Below, piece by piece: positions 1 to 9,400 of a stretch of 64,000 nt of DNA. Every line of letters begins with the position of its first letter. Positions within the stretch are counted from its first letter, which is position 1. The stretch is from the NCBI RefSeq assembly GCF_001428865.1, contig NZ_LMIV01000001.1, forward strand, positions 2,045,997 through 2,109,996, read 5' to 3'. This DNA comes from Sphingomonas sp. Root241. Its GTDB lineage: Bacteria; Pseudomonadota; Alphaproteobacteria; Sphingomonadales; Sphingomonadaceae. The translations under genes and the position numbers were made by a program. The notes under the pieces are model-generated. The model did not search any database. It had not been told where the DNA came from and saw only the letters and a list, made by a program, of their open reading frames with translations.

Positions 1-118
1 TGCTGCATTGGCTTCGGGCGCGCGTGATGATCGCGCTGCCTTGACCGATGCAGGCAAGCGGGGCCGATAGCCGGCTCCGGTCCGACCGTACGCTCGCGCG
101 TCATGGAGGTGAGGGGAC
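1..118. other. Left edge, no complete gene
   Basis: A plus-strand reading frame is open from base 2 to a TAG at 68-70 (about 22 codons) and could be the tail of a gene lying to the left. It is too short to identify and has no recognisable motif. The rest, up to the stop codon of the LytTR regulator, shows nothing I can name. Confidence 0.25.
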
Positions 119-862
119 TTACCGGCCCGCCAAGGCCTTCACCGTCGCGAGATAGGAGCGGCCGATCCGGACATCGGCTCCATTGGCCAGGATCGCGTAC
201 CAGATCCCGAGTCCGTCGTGGCGGAGTTTGGCGATGAAGTCGCGCCTGACGATCGTCGAGCGGTGGACGCGGATGAACCTGGCCGGGTCCAGCCGGCGCT
301 CGAGGTCGCCCAGCGTCTGGTGGAGCAGGAAACTGCGCGACCCGACCTGCAGGGACATGTAATCACGCATCGCGTCGATCCGATCGACATCGATCGCCGC
401 GATGCGCACCATTTCCGAACGATACGGAACCCAGAATTCCTCGATCCGATCGGACTGCGTGGTGGTAGCGCGGTGTTCGGGGCTGCCGATCTTCCTGCGC
501 GCACGCGCAACCGCCCGGACTAGTCCTTCGGACGTCACCGGCTTCAACAGATAGTCGACTGCGGCAACATCGAATGCCGCCAGGGCAAAGCCGTCAAAGG
601 CGGTACAAAAGACGATGGCGGGTGGCTGCTCTCCGGCGGAGAGCGACTTCGCCACACCCATGCCGTCCACTTCCGGCATGGCGATGTCGAGAAGCACGAG
701 GTCGGGCGACAGCGCCTTCGCCAGTCGCAGCGCGATCTCCCCATCGGACGCTGTCCCCACCAGCGAAAGGCTGGGGACGTGCGCGCAAAGCATGACCAGC
801 CGTTCGATCGCGAGCGGTTCGTCGTCCACGATCAGCGTGCGCAAGGCGGGTTCAGCGTTCAT
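119..862 (-). CDS. LytTR-family response regulator
   Basis: This 247-residue two-component response regulator has a receiver domain (about residues 8-125) with the acidic pair DDE near residue 13 and the phospho-acceptor D59 in LVLLDIAMP. A LytTR DNA-binding domain follows (about 140-245), with the family signature HRSTIVRR. The product should be a cytoplasmic transcription factor activated by the kinase encoded just upstream. The two genes overlap by 11 bases (852-862), which implies translational coupling. They lie on the same strand as paoABC and downstream of it, but the target promoters cannot be read from the sequence. Domain assignment is firm; the stimulus and regulon are unknown. Confidence 0.9.
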   Translation of the reverse strand: MNAEPALRTLIVDDEPLAIERLVMLCAHVPSLSLVGTASDGEIALRLAKALSPDLVLLDIAMPEVDGMGVAKSLSAGEQPPAIVFCTAFDGFALAAFDVAAVDYLLKPVTSEGLVRAVARARRKIGSPEHRATTTQSDRIEEFWVPYRSEMVRIAAIDVDRIDAMRDYMSLQVGSRSFLLHQTLGDLERRLDPARFIRVHRSTIVRRDFIAKLRHDGLGIWYAILANGADVRIGRSYLATVKALAGR

Positions 863-2117
863 CGAAGGTCAACGGCATGGCGAGGTCGACGAGAAATCCG
901 CCGGGATCGAGCGGGCGGGCGCGGCAATAGCCGTCCCGGCCGAACCGCGCAGCGATGCGATCGGCGACGTTGCGCAAGCCCAGGCCGGTTCCTCCGACGG
1001 TCTCCTTGCCGGCCGCTCCGGGTTCGCCGTCGTCCTGCACCGACAAAAGGAGAAAGCCCTGCCGGTCGCTCGCGCGGATGCTGATCGTGACCGGTCGGCG
1101 CGATCGCGACACACCGTATTTCACGGCGTTCTCGATTAGCGGCTGCAAGATCAATCCGGGGACGAGGGCACCGCGCAGGTCATCCGGCAGATCGATGGCG
1201 AGGCGCAGGCGGACGGGAAACCGGACCTGTTCGATCTCGAGATAGAGGCGCTGGAGCCGAATTTCTTCCTCCAGCCGCACATCCTCGCTCGGGTCGCCGA
1301 CCAGGCTGGCCCGGAAGAAGCTCGAGAGATTGATGATCATGCGCTCGGCGGAGGGGCGCCTGTCAGCCATGACCAGTGAGGACAACGAGTTGAGCGTGTT
1401 GAACAGGAAATGCGGGTTGACCTGGTACCGCAGCGCCCGAAGCTCGGCCGCCTGCGCCGCGGCACGGAACGCAGCGTTCTTGCGTTCCAGCGCGCCGACC
1501 TCCGCGGCATAGCGAAGCGCCAGGTAGAGCGCTGCCCAGCCGACGAAGAAGAAATAGCTGTTGACCGCGCTATCCGCGATCATCTTGGTCACTTCCATAT
1601 TGGTGTCGTCGGCATTCGTTCCCCCGACCTGCACCATCATCCGGCCCGCCGGCTGGGGTTGCTCCGCACCGGAGGGCGCTTTGTCCGCACGGGCGGCGGG
1701 CGCGGACCATGGTGATTTCACGACCTCGAACACCACCCAGTCGGCAGCCGAAAAGGCCAGTGCCGCAGGCGCAGCCAGCAGGCCTGCGACGATCATGCCG
1801 CGTCGCAGCGAGTTCCTTACAACCCTGCGCAACACCAAATAGAGCAGGTAGGTGAGCCCCATGCTGAAGACCATGAGCACGAGGTGCCGCGCCAGGGTGT
1901 CGAGCTGGCAGGCCTGTCCCATGACCGCCGCCCGCAACGTGACGATGGCGCAATAGAACAACCAGAAACCGGCAATCGACAGCAGGGCGACACGTGGCGA
2001 AAGGGCAGGTTCGTCGTGCGGGTCCGCAGCAAATTCGTCAAGCATGGTGGACCATAGCGTCAGGCCGGCGGCGGTGAGAAGATGGCGCAGTGTCGCTGAT
2101 CGAAGACCATCGAACAT
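852..2117 (-). CDS. LytS-type sensor histidine kinase
   Basis: A 421-residue membrane histidine kinase of the His_kinase/HATPase (LytS/YehU) group. Hydrophobic segments lie near residues 44-66, 78-97, 108-124 and 186-202. A short coiled stretch follows, then the family phospho-acceptor motif NPHFLFN with H236. The C-terminal ATPase half shows the N box PLIENAVKYG and a G box TGLGLRNV. It is partnered with the overlapping LytTR regulator. The loop at residues about 130-185 between membrane segments could be the sensing region but matches nothing I recognise. The gene starts 112 bases after paoC ends, on the same strand, so readthrough from the pao operon is possible. Confidence 0.88.
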   Translation of the reverse strand: MFDGLRSATLRHLLTAAGLTLWSTMLDEFAADPHDEPALSPRVALLSIAGFWLFYCAIVTLRAAVMGQACQLDTLARHLVLMVFSMGLTYLLYLVLRRVVRNSLRRGMIVAGLLAAPAALAFSAADWVVFEVVKSPWSAPAARADKAPSGAEQPQPAGRMMVQVGGTNADDTNMEVTKMIADSAVNSYFFFVGWAALYLALRYAAEVGALERKNAAFRAAAQAAELRALRYQVNPHFLFNTLNSLSSLVMADRRPSAERMIINLSSFFRASLVGDPSEDVRLEEEIRLQRLYLEIEQVRFPVRLRLAIDLPDDLRGALVPGLILQPLIENAVKYGVSRSRRPVTISIRASDRQGFLLLSVQDDGEPGAAGKETVGGTGLGLRNVADRIAARFGRDGYCRARPLDPGGFLVDLAMPLTFDER

Positions 2118-2229
2118 TCATCGAAAACACGTGGCCGCAAAGCGCTTTCGAGAGATCAGGTTCCTAGGCAGAGCAGCAATTGGCCGCCAACAGTCGGGCA
2201 GCTCCAGGACGAGAGCGGGTTCCAGTCGA

Positions 2230-4428
2230 TCAGGCGACCCGGGGCAGCTTGGCGAGATGCTTGTCGAGCGTGATCGGGTAATCTCGCACACGCACCCCGG
2301 TGGCGTTGTAGATGGCATTCGCGACGGCCGCGCCCGGACCGCAGATCCCGAGCTCGCCGACGCCCTTGGCTTTCATCGGGGAGACGATCGGATCTAGCGT
2401 ATCGAGGAAGATGCATTCCTGATGCGGGATATCGGCATGGACCGGCACTTCGTAACCGGCGAGGTCGTGATTGACGAAAAAGCCGAAACGCTTGTCGACG
2501 GCAAGCTCCTCCATCAACGTGGCCCCGGCGGACATGACCATCGCGCCGATCACCTGACTGCGGGCGGATAGCGGGTTCAGAATGCGGCCCGCGTCGCAGA
2601 CCGCGAGCATACGGCGGATGCAGGTCTCGCCGGTATAGGTATCGACGCCCACCTCGCAGAAATGAGCCGCATAAGTGCCTACGTCATAGTCGCGCTTGAA
2701 CGCGCCATAGGTCATCTCGCCGTCAGCCGAGATGACGCCGGCCTCGGTCAACACCAGCGTACGGTCACCTGCGCGGATCCGTCCATTTTCGAAGGTCGCA
2801 CTATCGCCATCGAAGCCGAGCTTTTGCCCGATCGCCCGGCGCAGGTTGACACAGGCGGCATAGACGCCCGCGGTGGAGCTTGCGGCACCCCATTGTCCAC
2901 CTGATCCGGAGGAAACGGGATGGCGGGAATCGCCGAGCACGACGGCCACATGGTCGAGTGGGACGCCCATCGTCTCAGCCGCGGTCTGCGCGATAATGGT
3001 GTAGGTGCCCGTGCCGATGTCGGTCATGTCGGTTTCGACGATGATGCGCCCGCCCGCTTCGAGCCGCACCCGCGCGGCCGATTTCCCTGTGGGGGCGCCG
3101 CGATACCCCGCCGCGACGCCCATGCCGACGAGCCAGCGCCCGTCGCGTACCTGGCCCGGCCTCGCCTGACGGCTGGACCAGCCGAAACGCTCCGCTCCCT
3201 CGCGGAGGCAGCGCACCAGATTGCGATCCGAGAAGCGCTGCGACGGGTTGGCCGGAACGGTTCGCGGCTCGTTGCGGATGCGCAGCTCGATCGGATCGAT
3301 GCCGAGCTTTTCGGCAAGCTCGTCCATCGCGACTTCGAGCGCCAGGTGGCCCGGCGCCTCGCCTGGCGCACGCATCGCATTGCCTTCGGGCAAATCGAGC
3401 GTCGCGATATAGTTTGCGATCAGGCGATTGGCGCCGGCATAGAGCTTCGGCGTCTGCCGCGTGCCGTTCTCGCCGTCCTCGCCATTGAGGTTGCCCGACC
3501 AGTTCTCGTGCGCGATCGCAGTGATCCGCCCGTCGCGCTCGGCGCCGATCCGGATGCGCTGGATGGTGGCATGGCGATGCGTCGTGTTGTTTGCCATCAG
3601 CGGGCGCTGAAGCGCGACCTTGACAGGGCGCCCAGCGGCTTTCGACCCGAGCGCGGCCAGCACCGCGTCGGCCCGGATGAACAGCTTTCCGCCGAATCCG
3701 CCACCGACATAAGGCGAATCCACTCGGATCTTCTCCGGGTCGATGCCGAGAATTTTGCCCATGCTCTCCTTGGCCCAGTTGATCATCTGGTTGGAGGTCC
3801 ACAAAGTCAGGCGATCGCCTTCCCAGGCAGCGATGGTGGCATGCGGCTCCATCATCGCATGGCTCTCGTCGGGCGTCGTGTAGCGGGCGTCGAGCTTGAC
3901 CGACGCGGCCGCGAAGGCGGCATCGAAGTCGCCCATCGTCTCACGGTCGGGCTTACCACCTTGTCCTTCGGCAAGCGGGGCGCCCGGCGCGGCGTGGGCG
4001 AGATCGAAGGCGCCGTCGGCGCGCTCGTAGCGGGTGCGGATCAGGGCCGTCGCGGCGCGTGCCTGCTCGAACGTTTCGGCCACGACACAGGCGATCGCCT
4101 GATGATAATGCGCGATCTCGCTGCCGCCAAACAGGGGGGCGTTGTTCTGCATTCCCTTACCGACCGGCTTGGTCTCGGGCGCCGCGACCACCGCCAGCAC
4201 GCCGGGGGCCGCGCGCGCCTCCGACGTGTCCATCGACACGATGCGGCCTTTCGCGATCGCGGACCCGAGGACATAGCCATAGGCTTGGTTGGGAACGACA
4301 TCGTGGCGCTCATAGGCATAGGGCGCGGTGCCGGTCGTCTTGAGCGGTCCATCGATGCGAGGCGTCGATTTGCCCACCACTTTCGATCGATCAAACAGGT
4401 TGGTGCCGGCGGGTGCGTTGAATTCCAT
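2230..4428 (-). CDS. paoC: Molybdopterin-binding subunit of aldehyde oxidoreductase (PaoC-like)
   Basis: The 732-residue large subunit of a xanthine dehydrogenase-family enzyme. It binds the molybdenum cofactor and oxidises aldehydes to carboxylic acids. The N-terminal domain (Ald_Xan_dh_C type, about residues 15-130) is followed by the two molybdopterin-binding domains. Motifs include SPYVGGGFGGK, and the catalytic glutamate lies in GVGELGICGPG at residue 692, the position I recall for E. coli PaoC. Length also matches PaoC. The gene follows paoB with only 3 bases between them and is the last of the paoABC trio. The exact substrate (aromatic aldehydes are usual for PaoABC) is inferred from the family. 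Confidence 0.9.
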   Translation of the reverse strand: MEFNAPAGTNLFDRSKVVGKSTPRIDGPLKTTGTAPYAYERHDVVPNQAYGYVLGSAIAKGRIVSMDTSEARAAPGVLAVVAAPETKPVGKGMQNNAPLFGGSEIAHYHQAIACVVAETFEQARAATALIRTRYERADGAFDLAHAAPGAPLAEGQGGKPDRETMGDFDAAFAAASVKLDARYTTPDESHAMMEPHATIAAWEGDRLTLWTSNQMINWAKESMGKILGIDPEKIRVDSPYVGGGFGGKLFIRADAVLAALGSKAAGRPVKVALQRPLMANNTTHRHATIQRIRIGAERDGRITAIAHENWSGNLNGEDGENGTRQTPKLYAGANRLIANYIATLDLPEGNAMRAPGEAPGHLALEVAMDELAEKLGIDPIELRIRNEPRTVPANPSQRFSDRNLVRCLREGAERFGWSSRQARPGQVRDGRWLVGMGVAAGYRGAPTGKSAARVRLEAGGRIIVETDMTDIGTGTYTIIAQTAAETMGVPLDHVAVVLGDSRHPVSSGSGGQWGAASSTAGVYAACVNLRRAIGQKLGFDGDSATFENGRIRAGDRTLVLTEAGVISADGEMTYGAFKRDYDVGTYAAHFCEVGVDTYTGETCIRRMLAVCDAGRILNPLSARSQVIGAMVMSAGATLMEELAVDKRFGFFVNHDLAGYEVPVHADIPHQECIFLDTLDPIVSPMKAKGVGELGICGPGAAVANAIYNATGVRVRDYPITLDKHLAKLPRVA

Positions 4429-4431
4429 TGA

Positions 4432-5382
4432 TCAGCTCCGGGCCTCGGCGATCACTCCGGCGAGCGTGCGCTCGGCCAGCATGATCTTGAACCGGTTATC
4501 TGCAGTCGGACGGGCATCGGCAAAGACGCGGGAAACGACAGTTCGCGCACCTTGTCGCATCGCCGCCTCTGCCGCCTCGATCCGCCACGGCTTGTGCGCC
4601 ACGCCACCAAAGGCAACCCGACCCGTACCGTCGCGCTGGATGACCGCCGCGACCGAGACAAGCGCAAAGGCATAGGACGCGCGGTCGCGCACCTTATGGT
4701 AGACGTGGGTGCCGCCAAGCGGTTTGGGCAGCGTGACCGCAGTGACGAGCTCACCACGATCGAGACTGTTGTCGCGCTGCGGCTCGTCGCCCGGCAGACG
4801 GTGGAACTCGGCAATCGGGATTGCGCGCGTCGAACCGTCAGGCTTCACTGTCTCGACGGTCGCGTCGAGGACGCGCATGGCGACCGCCATGTCGCCCGGA
4901 TAGGTGGCGATGCACTTGTCGCTCGACCCGATTACCGCCAGCTGGCGCGAATAGCCGCCGATCGCCGCGCAGCCCGAGCCGGGTGCGCGTTTGTTGCACG
5001 GATGGTTGGTGTCATAGAAATAGGGACAGCGGGTGCGCTGCAGGAGGTTGCCGGCGGTAGTCGCCTTATTCCTGAGCTGTCCGCTCGCGCCCGCAACGAT
5101 CGCTCGCGTCAGCACGCCATAATCGAGACGGACGCGATCGTCGGCGGCGAGTGCGGTGTTGGTGACGAGAGCGCCGATCCTCAGCCCTCCCTCGCCGGTC
5201 CTCTCGATCCGATCGAGCTTCAGGTCCTGCACATCGACGAGGTGCGTCGGCGTTTCGATCTCGAGCTTCATCAGGTCGAGCAGGTTGGTGCCGCCCGCGA
5301 GGAACTTGGCGCCGGGACGGTTGGCGACCGCAGCGGCGGCTTCCGCCGGCGTCCTGGCGCGTTCGTAAGTGAAGGACTTCAT
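4432..5382 (-). CDS. paoB: FAD-binding subunit of aldehyde oxidoreductase (PaoB-like)
   Basis: A 316-residue medium subunit carrying the FAD_binding_5 domain (about residues 1-210) and the CO dehydrogenase flavoprotein C-terminal domain (about 215-315). FAD-site motifs are [12 protein letters not shown] and [14 protein letters not shown]. The cysteines in RCPYFYD, PCNKR and GSGC match those that bind the extra 4Fe-4S cluster in PaoB. It passes electrons between the 2Fe-2S subunit and the molybdenum subunit. I chose the ATG at 5382, starting [12 protein letters not shown], because this is the family start and it overlaps the paoA stop by 4 bases; the open frame runs upstream to 5595 only through paoA sequence. 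Confidence 0.88.
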   Translation of the reverse strand: MKSFTYERARTPAEAAAAVANRPGAKFLAGGTNLLDLMKLEIETPTHLVDVQDLKLDRIERTGEGGLRIGALVTNTALAADDRVRLDYGVLTRAIVAGASGQLRNKATTAGNLLQRTRCPYFYDTNHPCNKRAPGSGCAAIGGYSRQLAVIGSSDKCIATYPGDMAVAMRVLDATVETVKPDGSTRAIPIAEFHRLPGDEPQRDNSLDRGELVTAVTLPKPLGGTHVYHKVRDRASYAFALVSVAAVIQRDGTGRVAFGGVAHKPWRIEAAEAAMRQGARTVVSRVFADARPTADNRFKIMLAERTLAGVIAEARS

Positions 5383-6026
5383 GTCCGCCTCCCCGCCACT
5401 TCCGCCATGGCTTCGGCGATATTGGAATAGGCGCCGCAGCGGCAGATATTGCCGCTCATCCTCTCGCGCAGCTCGATATTGCTCATGGCGGGGCGAGCAG
5501 TGAGGTCCGCCTGCACATGGCTGGGGACGCCCGCCCGGATCTCGTCGAGCATTGCGACGGCCGAGCAGATCTGCCCCGGGGTGCAGTAACCGCATTGATA
5601 GCCGTCATGCTTTATGAAAGCGGCTTGCATCGGATGGAGCCTGTCGGGTGTGCCGAGACCTTCGATCGTCGTCACCTTGTCACCTGCATGCTGGACGGCA
5701 AGACTGAGACAGCTGTTGATCCGCTGACCATTGACGATCACCGTGCACGCGCCACACTGGCCGTGATCGCAGCCCTTCTTGGTGCCGGTCAGCTTTAGGT
5801 GCTCGCGTAGTGCATCGAGGAGAGTCGTGCGGGTGTCGACCTCAAGTTCGTGGCCGCGGCCGTTCACCTCGAAAGCAACCGGCATCATCGAAGGTTTGGG
5901 CTGCACAGGAGTGGTCTGCGCCGCCTCGGCGTCGAGTGGTGGCACCGTAGTCAACACCACCGTCGCGCCACCAGACATCAAAACGCCTCGTCTCGTGATA
6001 TTCAGCTCTTGAGAAACCTCGGACAA
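5379..6026 (-). CDS. paoA: 2Fe-2S subunit of aldehyde oxidoreductase (PaoA-like), TTG start
   Basis: A 215-residue small subunit. A twin-arginine signal with core [12 protein letters not shown] lies at residues about 9-20. A plant-type ferredoxin domain with CDHGQCGAC follows, then the second 2Fe-2S domain with QCGYCTPGQ and the CRCG motif. The enzyme is therefore expected to be folded in the cytoplasm and exported by Tat. The frame stays open to an ATG at 6191, but a strong AAGGAG (6035-6040) sits 8 bases before a TTG at 6026, and this start leaves the Tat signal near the N-terminus as in the family. I therefore prefer the TTG. It is the first gene of paoABC. Confidence 0.85.
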   Translation of the reverse strand: MSEVSQELNITRRGVLMSGGATVVLTTVPPLDAEAAQTTPVQPKPSMMPVAFEVNGRGHELEVDTRTTLLDALREHLKLTGTKKGCDHGQCGACTVIVNGQRINSCLSLAVQHAGDKVTTIEGLGTPDRLHPMQAAFIKHDGYQCGYCTPGQICSAVAMLDEIRAGVPSHVQADLTARPAMSNIELRERMSGNICRCGAYSNIAEAMAEVAGRRT

Positions 6027-6034
6027 ATTCGACG

Positions 6035-6040
6035 CTCCTT
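6035..6040 (-). promoter_or_regulatory. Shine-Dalgarno deciding the paoA TTG start
   Basis: The minus strand reads AAGGAG followed by 8 bases and then TTG. No comparable site precedes the upstream ATG at 6191. Confidence 0.7.
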
Positions 6041-6400
6041 TGGTTCGATCAAGACGGGCGCCCGGCGGATCTGCCAGCCGACCATGCCGCCGTGCCGATC
6101 GTAGGTCTGCAGTTCGGCGTTGAGAGCTTAGCGCAGCGAAGCTGCGGCAACTAGACGGCTGAAACGGGATGAAGCTATGAATGAACTTCATGAAACCGGA
6201 TGTGGAAAACTACGTTGCCAGGTAGCCGGGATATCGGCCGACCACCTGGCTCAACCGGCAATGCTCGTGCCGAACATGCGGCCCGCACGATTCTCGTGCC
6301 GGCACTCCATAAACGGCCCTCTCGCCCAGCTTGCCTTCTGCTCGAGGGTGACGGCGAAAATCGGGAGCCGGGCCTTGTCGCCCCCTCCTTTCCATGGCCA

Positions 6401-6430
6401 AAGGCGCCCCGACGTGAGCCGAGACGCCTT
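6401..6430 (-). terminator. Possible stem-loop after the RTX protease gene
   Basis: The arms AAGGCGTCTCG and CGGGGCGCCTT (minus strand) pair over 11 positions with two G-T pairs around an 8-base loop, 28 bases past the RTX gene stop. No T run follows, so its role as an intrinsic terminator is uncertain. Confidence 0.35.
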
Positions 6431-6457
6431 CTTGGATGAGCCGGTTCGGTTGGCGAA

Positions 6458-9400
6458 TTAACCGAAGAAGATGTCGCTGCTTTGCAGTTGAACGTTGTCC
6501 AGCCCGATCACGAAATCGGCGATCCTGTCGCCATTCACGTCGCCGGCAAGGAAGTAGTTCCCATGGTCGCGGTAGAACTGCAATTCACCGGCACTTCCAC
6601 TGAACGCCCGGTTCCCGATCCAATGGAACGAGTCATCGGCTTCCGTCCGCGTGTCGGCGTCCAGACCGCTCAGGTCGATCTTGTCTTGGCCGCGGCGGAA
6701 GTCCGTGATGCTGTCCCGGCCGCCCAGTTCAGCGAACACGAATACGTCGTTGCCCGAGCCGCCAGCCATGACGTCGTCGCCGGCACCGCCGTACAAGCGG
6801 TCCGCACCATCGCCGCCATTGAGCACATCCGAGTCCGCTCCGCCGAACAGCTTGTCGTTGCCGTTCCCGCCATCAAGGACGTCGCGGCCGGCACCGCCAT
6901 CGAGGACGTCGTCGCCCGCATCTCCGTACAGAAGGTCGGCGCCGGCGCCGCCGCTCAGAACGTTGGCGACATTGTTGCCGAACAGCTGGTCGTTATGGGC
7001 CGAACCGGTGATGTTCTCGAAATTCAGCAGGCGGTCGCCGGTGGCATAGCCGCCGAGGCCGTCCGGCAGGAAATCTTCGATCGCACCGCCCAGGCTTCCC
7101 CAGAACCCGACATTCCCCGTGCGGACGGTGTCGAGCCGAACGAGGACGCCGGCGTCGGAGGCTTCGTAGCTGACCGTATCGATACCCGCGCCGCCGTCGA
7201 GAACATTGCGGGCGTCGTTCGCGATGATGAGGTTGTCGAGCGCGTTGCCGGTTCCGTTCTGCGCCGAACCGACGAGTTCCAGCGTCTCGAGATTGGCTCC
7301 CAAGGTGAAGCTCACCGAGCTGACCACTCGGTCACGGCCTTCGCCTCCGAGTTCTTCGATGATCTCGCCTGTCTCGCCCACGACGTAGATGTCGTCGCCG
7401 ATCCCGCCCTTCAGCGTATCGGCCGCTCCATCTGCCCCGCCATCGAGGCGATCGTTGCCGGAGCCGCCGAACAGGCTGTCGACGCCGGCTCCGCCAAGCA
7501 GCGTATCGTTGCCGCCATTGCCGATCAGGCTGTCGTTCCCGGCATAGCCCCTGAGGATGTTGTCGAGATCGTTGCCGGTGAGGCTGTTGGCGAAGTCGTT
7601 CCCGGTCCCGTTCGCGGCGGTGCCGGTGAGAACCAGGTTCTCGAGCTCCGCACCCAGCGTGTAGCTGATCGAGGATTCGACGGTATCGATGCCTTCGCCG
7701 ATGAGCTCGGTCACCAGGTCGCCCGCATCATCGACGACATAGGTGTCGTCGCCCGTGCCGCCGGTCAGTCCATCCGCGCCAGCGCCGCCATCGAGACGGT
7801 CGTCACCCGCCCCACCGAACAGCAGGTTGGCGCCTGCGGCGCCGGTCAGAACATCGTTGAAGGCCGAACCGATCAGATTCTCGATTCCACTGAGTGTGTC
7901 GGAGCCCGCGCCAGTCGCCTGGGCGCCTGCGAGGCCGAGGTTCACCGTCACACCGACAGCCGCGTCGCTGTAGCTGGCCGTGTCGATGCCCGCGCCGCCG
8001 ATCAGGACGTCGTCACCCTCACCACCGAACAGAGTGTCGTCGCCATTGCCGCCGTCCAGCGTGTCGTTCCCGGCCAAGCCGATCAGCACGTCGTTGCCGT
8101 CCGCGCCGCTGAGGACGTCGTTGCCGGTGGCACCGGTGATGGTCTCGTCGGATGCGAAGCCGGTGAGGACCAGATCGCCGATGAAGCCGTCGAAATTATA
8201 GGCAGTGAACCCACCGGTGTAGCCATTGGCAATCGTGAAGAGAGTCACGAAGCCGTTCACGGCGGCACCGGCGTCACGGTCGACCTGCAGCAGCAGGTCG
8301 GTCCCCGACTGCAGCAGGCGGAGATGGCCGCTGGCGAAGGGGTTGGAGTTGGCCGTGTAGCCGAGCAGCGAGCCGTTCAGGAACGTCGTCATCTCGAACC
8401 GGTCGCCCGCGTTGCCGACCTTGAAGTCGGTGACGACGTTGCCGTGGTCCGTCGTGCTGGCGACTGCGCCGGTGCCGGCGAGCTGGATCGTGTCCTGGCC
8501 CGTGCCCAGCGTGAGGGTGTGTTTCGACTCCGTCGCCGCGCCGAGGAGGCTGACGCTGAGGATGTCGTTGCCCGACCCGGCATCGACGACCGCGGATTTT
8601 ACTGCCGTCAGGACGATCCGGTCGTTGCCGGCGCCGCCATCCACCACGACAGTGTCGAGGTAGCGATTGCCGGTCGTGCCTAGCGCCGCATAGGTGTTGC
8701 CGATCAGGCCGTCCGGGTTCGTCGCGAGGGCCGCGGACAGCGTTCCGGAGCGCACTTCCAGCAAATCGTCCCCGTCGCCGCCGTCGATGTTGACGTTGGT
8801 GGCAACCGTCCCCGCAGCGCGGGTGACCAGGATGCTATCGTTGCCGCCATAGCCGAACAGCGAGTCCGTCTGGCCGGCCGCCCCGGCCACGGCATTGTCG
8901 ACGAGCAGGTTGAAGACGTCGTTGCCCCGCAGGGTGTCGCCGAAGCCCGACCCGGTGAGGTATTCGATGCCGCTCAGCGTGTCGATGCCCTCGCCGCCCG
9001 TGTCCTGGGCTCCGGCGATCCGGAGGTCGACGTTCACACCCGCGGTCGCATTGACATAGGTGGCCGTGTCCAGCCCCTCGCCGCCGATCAGCGTGTCGTT
9101 GCCGAGCCCGCCGGACAGGGTGTCGTTGCCGAACCAGCCGTCGAGGACGTCGTCGCCGGCGTTGCCGACCAGGGTGTCGAGCGTACCGCCGCCTCTGACG
9201 ATGTCCGCGCCCGAGCCGCCGCGGAAGATCACCCGCTCGATGCTGGTGAAGGAGCCTGCCGCAATGCCGCCCATGGTGATGGCGCTGTTGCCGGCCACAT
9301 TGGCCAGGTCGAACGCGATCCCGCCGGTCTGGTCGGTGTAATAGGCATAGGCGATGTCGGAGCCTTCTCCGCCGTCGAAGGTGTCCTGGCCGCCGTCGTT

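Noticed and set aside
6482-8683. 733-residue plus-strand ORF antisense to the RTX gene
   Set aside because: It mirrors the GGxGxDxL repeats in another frame (VVAGAA-type low complexity), has no ribosome site and no domain. Long antisense ORFs are expected at this GC content.
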